From an uncultured Lachnospiraceae bacterium (lineage in GTDB: Bacteria > Bacillota > Clostridia > Lachnospirales > Lachnospiraceae): a stretch of 49,469 nucleotides of DNA. Each line of letters starts with the position of its first letter. The stretch's first letter is position 1. Below the pieces are notes generated by a model. The model was not told the origin of the DNA. It worked only from the letters and a program-made list of their open reading frames with translations, and searched no databases. Shown here in pieces: positions 28,630 to 37,670 of this stretch. The stretch is taken from positions 1 to 49,469 of the forward strand of contig CALZOU010000005.1 in assembly GCA_945827805.1 (NCBI GenBank), in the 5' to 3' direction. Made by a program: the position numbers and the translations under genes.

Positions 28630-29373
28630 TTAGTTTGCTTTTTTGCGAAGAACCACAACACCGGCTCCTGCAAGAAGTGCAGCCATCACTGCCCATACCA
28701 TCCAGTCGGAAGACTGAGATGTTTTCGGGGATTTAGATGTGCTGTCTGTTTTCTTATCAGATGTAGTTGATGTCTTATCTGATGTAGTCGCTGTTGTATC
28801 GAAAGTACCTTCATCAGCTACCAGAAGAACCGGAGAAAAGCTGTCAAAATCGAAGCTTGCGGTTTTCTTTGTCAGATCAATACTTCCTTCAACAACCGGA
28901 ATGTACTCCCAGACACCTGCGCTGGTCAGATGTAATAATCCAAGACCGGTAGTATTAGCTGTCAGTCCGGGGATTTCCAGAGTAACACGGTATTTTCCGT
29001 TAACTTTCTGCGGCTCACCGACTTTTTCCAGATCAAAAACATCTGTCAGCATCTCTTTGCCTTCAACATTCTGCTTAACTTCCTCGCTTACACCCTCTAA
29101 AGATGCGATCTCTTCCAGGAATTTCTCACTTGAAATCGCACCGGAATTTACCTGTTCGATCAGTGCTGTGACTTCCGGAACAATTTCCTTCAGGGCAATG
29201 AAACTCGGTGCTGATGCAATATTCTTAGTTGTCTCATAATAATTATTTGCATCTGTAGTCTCATTCTGAACAGCCTTAATGCTTGTAGTCTGGCTGCCGG
29301 CTGCAAATACCCCCACAGCAGATGTCATAACCATAGCTGCTGCTGCGATTACTGCCAATAATCTTTTTTTCAT
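28630..29373 (-). CDS. Secreted surface protein with a candidate SPKTS sortase-type C-terminal anchor
   Basis: MKKRLLAVIAAAAMVMTSAVGVFA signal peptide; C-term SKSPKTSQSSDWMVWAVMAALLAGAGVVVLRKKAN. Confidence 0.78.
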   Translation of the reverse strand: MKKRLLAVIAAAAMVMTSAVGVFAAGSQTTSIKAVQNETTDANNYYETTKNIASAPSFIALKEIVPEVTALIEQVNSGAISSEKFLEEIASLEGVSEEVKQNVEGKEMLTDVFDLEKVGEPQKVNGKYRVTLEIPGLTANTTGLGLLHLTSAGVWEYIPVVEGSIDLTKKTASFDFDSFSPVLLVADEGTFDTTATTSDKTSTTSDKKTDSTSKSPKTSQSSDWMVWAVMAALLAGAGVVVLRKKAN

Positions 29374-29374
29374 T

Positions 29375-30190
29375 TTACTTCTCCTCCTTAATAGGTTTTG
29401 TTTCATTTAATATCGCCTGCACCAAAAATCTTTTTTCCGCATTTGATGTACAGGTAGAAAGTGTTATCAGCTTGCTCTCCGAGCCAAGCTCAATATCATC
29501 GCTTACATTATCGCTCATATTTTTCTTTCTGTCCAGTATTTTCTGCAAATAATTCAAAAAAATATCCTCATCTGTAAAATCATTACTTTTCAGAATATGG
29601 CTGTCATCCGAAGTATATGCAGCAAAAATATGATACCGCAGCATTTTTTGCGGTGTATAGATGATCACATCCGGATTTTCTTCAAAAAAAGCCCTGTCTT
29701 TATACTTATGCAGTTCGCGGAACATGCTGCCGTTTTTCATATTGTGGCCGTAGATCACAGTATTGGGATCCGAGAAATCCAGACTGTTCAGATCTTCTGT
29801 AAAAATTGCTCCCTCTTTCTTGTTCTTACCGGTATAGGTATGTGTCAGATAATAACCATTATCCCCCTGACGGCAAAGAATCGGATAATCAATACATGTG
29901 CCGGGGATCTGGATCCAGGCATAAATATCCGGATTCTCCTCCTGCAATGCAGAAAAATCAATGGGACAATCCACTCCTTCCTCTTCTATTACAGAAGGTT
30001 CCAGCAGTTCCGGTTCTTCCGGTTCTTCCTGATCTTCTTCCGATACAACAGGATCCACCACCTGCTCCCGAAGCACTTCATATTCCTCTCCGGCATTCTG
30101 TTCATCTCTGTAATGCAGAAAAGCCACTACTCCACAACTGATTCCTGCCATAATAAGCACAACAGCCAGTATTTTAATAAATTTTTTCAT
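29375..30190 (-). CDS. srtB: Class B sortase
   Basis: VIYGHNMKNGSMFRELHKYKD...LITLSTCTSNAEKRFLVQAIL. Confidence 0.9.
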   Translation of the reverse strand: MKKFIKILAVVLIMAGISCGVVAFLHYRDEQNAGEEYEVLREQVVDPVVSEEDQEEPEEPELLEPSVIEEEGVDCPIDFSALQEENPDIYAWIQIPGTCIDYPILCRQGDNGYYLTHTYTGKNKKEGAIFTEDLNSLDFSDPNTVIYGHNMKNGSMFRELHKYKDRAFFEENPDVIIYTPQKMLRYHIFAAYTSDDSHILKSNDFTDEDIFLNYLQKILDRKKNMSDNVSDDIELGSESKLITLSTCTSNAEKRFLVQAILNETKPIKEEK

Positions 30191-30205
30191 CAGTATGCCT
30201 CTCTA

Positions 30206-31246
30206 TTATATTTCTTTGTAAAACATCCGTATGATCAACTTGAAAAGCTCATCCTCATCGACATGATACTCATCATGATAAGCTCCGGCCGCACCCTCCC
30301 CAGGCACTGTCTCAGAAACCACCGGTGCCTGCTTTGAAGCATCAAGAAGCTTAACAAACTGATCATTACCCATGTTTGTTACCATATAATCCTGAATACC
30401 CTCATACAAATCTGCGACGATCCCTGCATCCTGCGCTGACACTTCCTGCACCTTTGTAAGAAACCCATCCAAAAAACTCCTGTGTCTCTGCTGACGGACC
30501 AGGGCACTGTTCTCCTGATCAGTATCACGATAACGGACATAAGCCAGCGCATTTTCACTGGTAAGCATCACAGTGCTTCCCATGGTGAATTCCGGATATT
30601 TTTCCTGAAGACTGTCATCCGATACAGTGACCTCAACACCTCCTACAATATCCACCAATATAGGAACCGCATCCATCTTCACAGAACAATATCCCTGGAT
30701 GGGTACACCATATAAAAGATGGGATACAGCGGTCTTCATCAATTCGCAGCTCTTCCACTTACCGTCACCATAAGCATACTGCAGATTCAGATGATTCGTT
30801 TGCATGCCCTGACTATTTCCTGAAAATGAGAAACTTTCAATTTCTGTCATTGTATCTCTGGGAATGGCCAGGCTTTGCAGTGTATTTTCCTTTCGGTCAT
30901 ACGCGATCAGAAAAATGGAATCTGCCTGTCCCGCATCGCTCTGTGTTTTCTGCTCATCTATTTTTTTGCTGGAATCAATTCCCATAAACAGAAAATTGCT
31001 GAGGTGATCGTTATACACATATTTTTTTCCATCAAAGACAATTACATCTTCATCCTCTGTCTCTGAAAACTCATCTGATGATACCTGATTCTCCTCCGAC
31101 TTTCCGTCCAGAACAGCCTTGGCGATCAGGCCAGCCACCACCGCAACAATAATCGCTGCTACACCAATAAGAAACAGCAGTTGCTTTTTCTGCTGCTGCT
31201 GTTTCCGTACTTTCTGCGTTTTTTCTATATTTCTGTTTTTTTTCAA
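30206..31246 (-). CDS. LytR-CpsA-Psr (LCP) family protein
   Basis: NFLFMGIDSS...ADSIFLIAYDRKENTLQSLAIPRDTMTEI...ENALAYVRYRDTDQENSALVRQQRHRSFL. Confidence 0.9.
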   Translation of the reverse strand: MKKNRNIEKTQKVRKQQQQKKQLLFLIGVAAIIVAVVAGLIAKAVLDGKSEENQVSSDEFSETEDEDVIVFDGKKYVYNDHLSNFLFMGIDSSKKIDEQKTQSDAGQADSIFLIAYDRKENTLQSLAIPRDTMTEIESFSFSGNSQGMQTNHLNLQYAYGDGKWKSCELMKTAVSHLLYGVPIQGYCSVKMDAVPILVDIVGGVEVTVSDDSLQEKYPEFTMGSTVMLTSENALAYVRYRDTDQENSALVRQQRHRSFLDGFLTKVQEVSAQDAGIVADLYEGIQDYMVTNMGNDQFVKLLDASKQAPVVSETVPGEGAAGAYHDEYHVDEDELFKLIIRMFYKEI

Positions 31247-31249
31247 AAA

Positions 31250-32161
31250 CTATTCCCCCGTGGGCAGATATCCCAGATTCTGCAGTTTCTTAAAAACTGC
31301 TGCTGCAATATCCTCTCTGCCCTCATTTTTCGATGGAGAATGGTCGATCTCATCATCAAGCTGAAGATAATGGTCGCCCCAAGCTTCTTCCATCTTCGTC
31401 TTATAGAGTTCTTTATCCACATCCACACTGGGATACAGACCAGCCACAAGATATTTTTCCTGCTGCGCATATGTCCCCAGTATATCCTGGATCTGTTTGA
31501 TCAGTTCCTCCGGGTCATTATACCAGCCACCGTAGTATCCCATACAGATTACCGGAATTGCCTCCTGGTCATCGCGCTCCAGATTCATATCCTCTGCCGC
31601 TCTTACCTTCGTCTCATAAACGGAAAGCTCCATATTATTTTCATTATCTGTATGTCGTTTCAGATAACCCTCGATCGCCGTTTCATCCACACCGGCCAAT
31701 CGAAGCTGTGCCATGCTTCCCGCCTGATACATGGAATAATCTCTGACCTGCATGTCGATCTGCTGATCTTCCAGCTTTTTCTTTACTAAAGCACCGATAC
31801 CTTTTTCCTGAACCTGATCATCCTGAAGAAAAGAATCCCCACGAAAGCTAATCATTGTAATCTCATGCTCAACCGCCTCCGGTTCAGCACTGCCAGACGC
31901 CTGCACTGTACTTTCTTCCTGCACTGTGCTTTCTTCCTGCACCGAGGATTCTTCCTGTTCGCCGACGTCACTGGCCAGTCCATCTTCCATTACTGATTCT
32001 CCATTGGCCATTACTGACTGTACATTGTCTGCCATTTGCAATCGCAGCTGCTTATTTTCATCAATCTGCTGTTTTTCCTCTTTACGGCAATAGAACAAAA
32101 AGCCGCCAAGCAAAATCGAAAGAAGCAGACATAATCCGCCATATAAAATCTTTTTTTTCAT
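31250..32161 (-). CDS. Membrane-anchored SGNH/GDSL-like hydrolase
   Basis: N-terminal TM; MISFRGDSFLQDD block; C-terminal DDEIDHSPSKNEGREDIAAAVFKKLQNLGYL. Confidence 0.65.
   Translation of the reverse strand: MKKKILYGGLCLLLSILLGGFLFYCRKEEKQQIDENKQLRLQMADNVQSVMANGESVMEDGLASDVGEQEESSVQEESTVQEESTVQASGSAEPEAVEHEITMISFRGDSFLQDDQVQEKGIGALVKKKLEDQQIDMQVRDYSMYQAGSMAQLRLAGVDETAIEGYLKRHTDNENNMELSVYETKVRAAEDMNLERDDQEAIPVICMGYYGGWYNDPEELIKQIQDILGTYAQQEKYLVAGLYPSVDVDKELYKTKMEEAWGDHYLQLDDEIDHSPSKNEGREDIAAAVFKKLQNLGYLPTGE
31903..31957 (-). repeat. 18-bp in-frame tandem repeat encoding (Q)EESTV/EESSV
   Basis: actgtactttcttcctgc / actgtgctttcttcctgc / accgaggattcttcctg. Confidence 0.8.
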
Positions 32162-32196
32162 ATCATATATCCTCTGTTAACCTTCGCGGAATGACC

Positions 32197-32907
32197 CTAC
32201 TCTTCAGATTTTTCATACTCGTAAGCATATCCATATCCATACTTGCCGTATCCATATTTGCCCTGTCCGGAATTATTTACTTTGTTCAAAACAGCCCCGA
32301 TGACTTTGCAGCCCGCGGCTTCCAACTGGCCTTTGACACGCTGTGCAACACGATAGCTGACAGCACCGCTTTCAACAACCAGTACAGCACCGTCACAATT
32401 CTGTCCCACTACCGCAGCGTCGATAATAGCTCCCAGCGGAGGGGTATCCACGATCACATAATCGTAGGAATTTCTGGCCGCTTTCAGCAGATTTCCAAAA
32501 GCAGAATCTCCGAGAATCTCCGATGGATTCGGTACAGAAGGTCCGGCAAGGATCATCTGCAGACAGGGATAATTGGTACGGTAAACAATAGAAGTGACAT
32601 CCTCGATCTGTCCACTGAGATACTGCGACAGACCATTTGTCCGTTCTTTAATAGCATATTTGCTTACATAGACTGATTTTCTCATATCAGCATCTAACAG
32701 CAGCACCTTTTTTCCGGCATTGGCAAGCTCCACAGACAAATGAAACGCAATATCGCTTTTTCCTTCATTTTCACGACAGCTTGTGACCAGGATCACCTTA
32801 TTGCTCTTACCGGAAAACTGCAGATTAGCCCGCAGTGTTTTTAATGCTTCTTTATAAAAATAGTTACCCGGTTTTGGATCATGCAACGTAATTTTATACT
32901 GTGCCAT
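32197..32907 (-). CDS. CpsD/CapB-family bacterial tyrosine kinase
   Basis: VTSCRENEGKSDIAFHLSVELANAGKKVLLLDADMRKS...YDYVIVDTPPLG; C-terminal Tyr cluster YGYGKYGYGYAYEYEKSEE. Confidence 0.92.
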   Translation of the reverse strand: MAQYKITLHDPKPGNYFYKEALKTLRANLQFSGKSNKVILVTSCRENEGKSDIAFHLSVELANAGKKVLLLDADMRKSVYVSKYAIKERTNGLSQYLSGQIEDVTSIVYRTNYPCLQMILAGPSVPNPSEILGDSAFGNLLKAARNSYDYVIVDTPPLGAIIDAAVVGQNCDGAVLVVESGAVSYRVAQRVKGQLEAAGCKVIGAVLNKVNNSGQGKYGYGKYGYGYAYEYEKSEE

Positions 32908-32909
32908 AG

Positions 32910-33653
32910 TTATCTGCCTTCCTTATTTTTCTTTGCAGATGATGATCTGCGTTTTTTAGCCTTAATTGCCTTATCCGGTACAACAGCCAGTACGGGAATA
33001 TCCAGATACCGCTGAACATCCTCCTCTGTCTGAAGCGAATCATTCATCAGTTCAAGTACGACCAGTATACCGCATACCAGAACAATACCGGCGAGTACAC
33101 CTATCATTATATTTTTCTTCAGGCTTGGAGAAGACTTATAGATCGGCACTTCGCTGGTCTCATATATTTTCGGTGGTGCGACTTCCATCTGATCCGCGAT
33201 AAAATCAGCCGATACATTTGCCAGCTCATCAGCAACCTTCTTAGCCATCAGAGGATCGTTCTGCGCAACCGTAATTTTCAGAATACGGGTGGAGCTGGGG
33301 TTTGTGATCGTAATCTTCTTGCGGAGATTTATATACTCCTCATCCAGTCCCAAATTGGCAATCACCTTTTCAAGCACCGTACGGCTGGTGATCAGTTCTG
33401 TATAATCTCCAGTCAGCTTAACACCGATTTCCAGATCGGCCATGGATGCCAATGTAGTCTCCTTAGTCAGGATCAGCATATTGCTGGTGGCTTCGTATGT
33501 AGGCTGGATCAGGAAGTGTGTATACAGTCCCGAGAGCAATCCTGTCAGAAGTCCGACTGCCAGGATCATCAACAAATGACTTTTCAGCATCATAAAAAGC
33601 TGAAGAAGATCAATTTCATCATTCTGCATATTTTTTTGTAGTTTTTTCTCCAT
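32910..33653 (-). CDS. Wzz/CpsC-family chain-length determinant / kinase modulator
   Basis: MEKKLQKNMQNDEIDLLQLFMMLKSHLLMILAVGLLTGLLSGLYTHFLIQPTYEATSNMLIL. Confidence 0.9.
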   Translation of the reverse strand: MEKKLQKNMQNDEIDLLQLFMMLKSHLLMILAVGLLTGLLSGLYTHFLIQPTYEATSNMLILTKETTLASMADLEIGVKLTGDYTELITSRTVLEKVIANLGLDEEYINLRKKITITNPSSTRILKITVAQNDPLMAKKVADELANVSADFIADQMEVAPPKIYETSEVPIYKSSPSLKKNIMIGVLAGIVLVCGILVVLELMNDSLQTEEDVQRYLDIPVLAVVPDKAIKAKKRRSSSAKKNKEGR

Positions 33654-33680
33654 ACCTTTATCCTTTTTTGTAGAAATAGT

Positions 33681-33706
33681 GTATCTTTTCAGTATCTTCA
33701 CAGATA
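33681..33706 (-). repeat. Short hairpin repeat GTATC-ttttcagtatcttcaca-GATAC
   Basis: matches the 24397 and 26456 loci. Confidence 0.7.
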
Positions 33707-33726
33707 CGAAACAGTACATTACCGGG

Positions 33727-34425
33727 TTACTGAGGCAAGCCTCCGAACAGCTGTCTTCGTCTGCTGAATCTGACATTTTTCTTGAGCCATCTCAGAGTCT
33801 CTTTATTAAATGGCCCTCTGGATGTCAGATTATGCATATCTGAGGCTATCAGATCCACCATATTTTCGGTAATCTGCCGCCGACACCAGTATACATTTGG
33901 CTTAAAACGCATTCCTTCTATGGATGCCATATTCATCTGCAGAAGAATTCCCCTTTGTTTCAACTCCCGCAGCCAATTTCCCGAACGTAAAGCCGAATAT
34001 CTCTCCATATGTGCCAATATCGGAAAATATCCTGCCAGACGCAGACGGTCCAGACCGTCAAGGATCTTCTGTCCTGAAGCGCCAGTCTCAAATTCAACCA
34101 GAATATATCTGCTATGGGCCAGAGTAAGGATCTCACCTTTGCTGAGTTTTTCTTCCATATCGGTATGGTAAAAAATCTCCTGCCCCGGCAACACCTCCAT
34201 CTCAATGCCCAGACATTCACGACTTCTGTACATCAACTCCCGGCAAAGTATCTCAACCTCTCCGGTATGATTATCTTCTTTCCATGGCAGAAAATGCGGT
34301 GTAGCGATAATCGTTCTCACACCTGCCTTCCAGGAAGCTTTGACCATACCAAGACTCATCTCCCAATCTGTGGCACCATCATCTATCCCCGGCAAAATGT
34401 GTGTATGTATATCGCAAAAAATCAT
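33727..34425 (-). CDS. CpsB/YwqE-type PHP-family tyrosine-protein phosphatase
   Basis: MIFCDIHTHILPGIDDGATDWEMSLGMVKASWKAGVRTIIATPHFLPW. Confidence 0.92.
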   Translation of the reverse strand: MIFCDIHTHILPGIDDGATDWEMSLGMVKASWKAGVRTIIATPHFLPWKEDNHTGEVEILCRELMYRSRECLGIEMEVLPGQEIFYHTDMEEKLSKGEILTLAHSRYILVEFETGASGQKILDGLDRLRLAGYFPILAHMERYSALRSGNWLRELKQRGILLQMNMASIEGMRFKPNVYWCRRQITENMVDLIASDMHNLTSRGPFNKETLRWLKKNVRFSRRRQLFGGLPQ

Positions 34426-34577
34426 TCTTATCTCCCAGTATATCTCTGAATCCTGTTCCAGATCCTCATCCACGTCAAAATACGAGCGTAACCTGCGTAT
34501 AGCCTGTATATCTGATATATTCTAGCACAGCTTAATATAAAAATCCATACATAAAACGACACTTAACAGCACATTCC

Positions 34578-34618
34578 GCAAAAAAATGAGACCTGATTTT
34601 GATTCATCAGGCCTCGCT
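34578..34618 (-). terminator. Terminator of lgt
   Basis: minus: gaggcctgatgaatcaaaatcaggtctcattttttt. Confidence 0.8.
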
Positions 34619-34696
34619 TTTCTAAAAAGAACACTTTCAGAATGGACAGGTTCTTTCCCTGCTCCTGTTTGATTTTATAATCTTTGCGACGGAATA

Positions 34697-35602
34697 TCAT
34701 CCCAGTTTCTGACCTGTTTTTCCGTTTTGCTCATCCACCAGGCAACCCTGATTTCTATAACGGTGGTTCTGGATCAGAAGTCCGATAACCGCAGCCACCA
34801 CCATAGTTCCCGACAAGAGCTGAGACACGGGAAGCGTCGTTCCCGGCACCAGCAGCTGATCCGTCCTGAGACCCTCGATCCACACTCTTCCCAGACCATA
34901 GCCCATCACATAGGTCAAAAACACCTGTCCGTCAAACCTCTTTCGTCCGATCAGGAACAGTAAAATCAGCAGAAGTCCCAGATTCCACAGACTTTCGTAA
35001 AGGAAAGTGGGGGATACCTGAATGAATTCCACACCATTAATAGTCACTGCATGTTCCCACATGGTCTGTGTGATCTCATTCTGACGCACCGCCGATACCG
35101 GCAGCTGCATGGCAAACAGTCCGTCCGTATATTCGCCAAAAGCTTCACGGTTGAAAAAGTTGCCCCATCGTCCCATGATCTGGCCGAACACCACACCGAG
35201 GATCAGAATATCTGCCATATGGAGAAAGCTTTTTTTCTTTACCCGGGAATACACAAACACGGTCAGCGCACCAAAAATAATGCCACCATAGATGGCAAGG
35301 CCGCCGTTTCGGATATTAAAGATCTGCAAAATATCATCTTTATACATGTCCCAGGCAAAGAAAACATAGTAGGCTCTGGCACCCACGATACCGATCAGAA
35401 TAGCCATCAGGCTCACATCGTAATAGTTATCCGGATTCTCTCCAAACCGTTTTGCCGTATACATGATCAATGCCATGGCGATCAACATGCCAATGACAAT
35501 GACCACACCGTAATAGGCGATAGTAAATCCAAAGATACTGAAATTTTTCCCTACATGTTCAAGGTGAATACCCAGGTGGGGAAAATAGATCTGCATGTCC
35601 AT
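34697..35602 (-). CDS. lgt: Prolipoprotein diacylglyceryl transferase
   Basis: GVVIVIGMLIAMAL...IRNGGLAIYGGIIFGAL...GQIMGRWGNFFNREAFG. Confidence 0.96.
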   Translation of the reverse strand: MDMQIYFPHLGIHLEHVGKNFSIFGFTIAYYGVVIVIGMLIAMALIMYTAKRFGENPDNYYDVSLMAILIGIVGARAYYVFFAWDMYKDDILQIFNIRNGGLAIYGGIIFGALTVFVYSRVKKKSFLHMADILILGVVFGQIMGRWGNFFNREAFGEYTDGLFAMQLPVSAVRQNEITQTMWEHAVTINGVEFIQVSPTFLYESLWNLGLLLILLFLIGRKRFDGQVFLTYVMGYGLGRVWIEGLRTDQLLVPGTTLPVSQLLSGTMVVAAVIGLLIQNHRYRNQGCLVDEQNGKTGQKLG

Positions 35603-35622
35603 GCCGTATTCCTCCGGAAGTC

Positions 35623-36714
35623 TTATACGTTAAATCTAAACAGGATCACATCACCATCCTGCACCACATACTCTTTTCCTTCCATGCGGACAAGACCTTT
35701 TTCTCTTGCTCCCGCATAGGAACCACAATCCAGAAGATTCTGGTAATTGACCACCTCGGCTTTAATAAAGCCTCTCTCAAAATCCGTATGGATCTTTCCG
35801 GCAGCCTGTGGTGCTTTGGTACCGATCTTGATGGTCCAGGCTCTGGTCTCATCCTCTCCTGCTGTCAGGAAACTCATCAGTCCCAGCAGACGATAGCTGG
35901 CTGTGATCAGTTTGTCCAGACCGGACTCCTCAATGCCCAGATCCTCCAGAAACATCTTTTTCTCATCGTCATCCAGTTCGGATATCTCTTCCTCGATCTG
36001 TGCGCAGATACTGAATACTTCACTTCCTTCGGCCTCAGCGTATTCGCGCACTTTTTTCACCAGATCATTGTCCTCACCGGCCAGATCATCCTCAGCCACA
36101 TTGGCTGCATAGATCACCGGTTTCGCCGTCAGCAGATTGTACTCTTTGATCATAGCTGCTTCATCATCATCTTCAAGTTCCAGGGTTTTGGCAAGATGTC
36201 CATCTTCCAGATGCTTTTTGATCTTTTCCAGAAGTGTGTATTCTTTTGCAGCCGCTTTGTCCATCTGTCTCGTGCGGCCCACTTTAGCCATACGGCGCTC
36301 CAGCACTTCCAGATCTGCAAAGATGAGCTCCAGATTGATAGTCTCAATATCACGGATCGGATCCACGCTGCCATCCACATGGATCACGTTGGTATCTTCA
36401 AAGCAGCGAACCACATGAAGGATCGCATCTACTTCACGAATATTGGCCAGGAACTGGTTACCCAAGCCCTCACCTTTGGAGGCTCCTTTTACAAGACCCG
36501 CAATATCCACAAATTCGATCACGGCAGGTGTCACTTTCTTTGAATGATAAAAATCCCCCAGAAGTTTTAAACGCTTATCCGGCACAGCAACCACACCCAC
36601 GTTGGGGTCGATGGTGCAGAAGGGATAGTTGGCAGACTCTGCGCCTGCTTTGGTCAGGGAATTAAAAAGAGTGCTCTTTCCTACGTTCGGTAAGCCGACG
36701 ATTCCTAATTTCAT
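35623..36714 (-). CDS. ychF: Redox-regulated ATPase/GTPase YchF
   Basis: [42 protein letters not shown]. Confidence 0.97.
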   Translation of the reverse strand: MKLGIVGLPNVGKSTLFNSLTKAGAESANYPFCTIDPNVGVVAVPDKRLKLLGDFYHSKKVTPAVIEFVDIAGLVKGASKGEGLGNQFLANIREVDAILHVVRCFEDTNVIHVDGSVDPIRDIETINLELIFADLEVLERRMAKVGRTRQMDKAAAKEYTLLEKIKKHLEDGHLAKTLELEDDDEAAMIKEYNLLTAKPVIYAANVAEDDLAGEDNDLVKKVREYAEAEGSEVFSICAQIEEEISELDDDEKKMFLEDLGIEESGLDKLITASYRLLGLMSFLTAGEDETRAWTIKIGTKAPQAAGKIHTDFERGFIKAEVVNYQNLLDCGSYAGAREKGLVRMEGKEYVVQDGDVILFRFNV

Positions 36715-36727
36715 ATTTCCTCCTTTG

Positions 36728-36999
36728 GGGACGTTCCTTTTTCCTCAAGAAGCGCCCTTCGTCCTATATCTTTCTACTTTTCTGATTAAAAACACCGTAT
36801 AAATGCTACCACACAACAATAAAAAACTCAACAATAGCTGTTTACTTTTTACTAAAAGCTCTATATTATGAATAATATAATTCTTACTATCCATATCAAC
36901 ATTAATCCCGCTTTTCCATTTCCCCATATGTATAGCATCAATGTCAGGAGGAAAATGGACAAGCATTCACGTAAAAAATCAGGACGAAAGAAACGTCCC
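36728..36999. repeat. REP-like ggggacgtt ... aacgtcccc imperfect inverted ends around 272 bp
   Basis: ggggacgttcctttttcct at 36728; aggacgaaagaaacgtcccc ending 36999. Confidence 0.45.
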
Positions 37000-37006
37000 C
37001 TTAATG

Positions 37007-37657
37007 CTATCGGTCCCGGGACTGTATCATGAACAATTCCCCGCTTTCAAAGCTGACCTGTGCCTCCTCTGCCGTAATCTCATTGCTCACGCAGAGGCTG
37101 TCCGTATTTGTCACCCGATGCTTTGTCAGCGGATATTTAAACCCGATAAGGGTCAGCTTCTCCACCGCGTCCCCCGCAGGAAGGAAGGATACGTACTGCC
37201 CGAACTGCTCTTCCCTGCGAATTGAAAAAGCTTCCCTGTGAAGGCTGATCCTGTTATGGCTGTCCAGTATATACGCCTTTATTCCGGCATCCAGAAAGAT
37301 ATGCAGGCACTGCATATTCCCCATCACGTGATCCAGCCTCGTTCCTGTAGCGCCAAGGAGGACTGCTTCATCTGCTTTTGCGTCTATGACCTGACGTACG
37401 GCAATCTCTGTATCTGTGGCATCCTTTACCGGATTAAAGGTTCGTACCGGCACCTGATATTTGTCCGTATACTGTTCCAGCACACCGGCGGGCGCACTGT
37501 CAAAATCCCCTACCACCATATCTGCTTTCAAATCATTCTCCAGGCAGAATAACAAACCGTGATCTGCTGCCACGATATATTCCGGCTGGTATTGTTTTAT
37601 AAAAGAAAGGGCAAAATCGTTTTCGATCGTGCCCCCACTGATAATCAATGCTCTCAT
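37007..37657 (-). CDS. thiN: Thiamine diphosphokinase
   Basis: MRALIISGGTIENDF...VAADHGLLFCLENDLKADMVVGDFDSAP...LLGATGTRLDHVMGNM. Confidence 0.92.
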   Translation of the reverse strand: MRALIISGGTIENDFALSFIKQYQPEYIVAADHGLLFCLENDLKADMVVGDFDSAPAGVLEQYTDKYQVPVRTFNPVKDATDTEIAVRQVIDAKADEAVLLGATGTRLDHVMGNMQCLHIFLDAGIKAYILDSHNRISLHREAFSIRREEQFGQYVSFLPAGDAVEKLTLIGFKYPLTKHRVTNTDSLCVSNEITAEEAQVSFESGELFMIQSRDR

Positions 37658-37670
37658 CGTATGCCTTTCC

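Noticed and set aside
36745-36966. 73-aa TM-containing small protein as a confident CDS
   Set aside because: One hydrophobic stretch only, no clear ribosome binding site, in an AT-rich region possibly belonging to a repeat.
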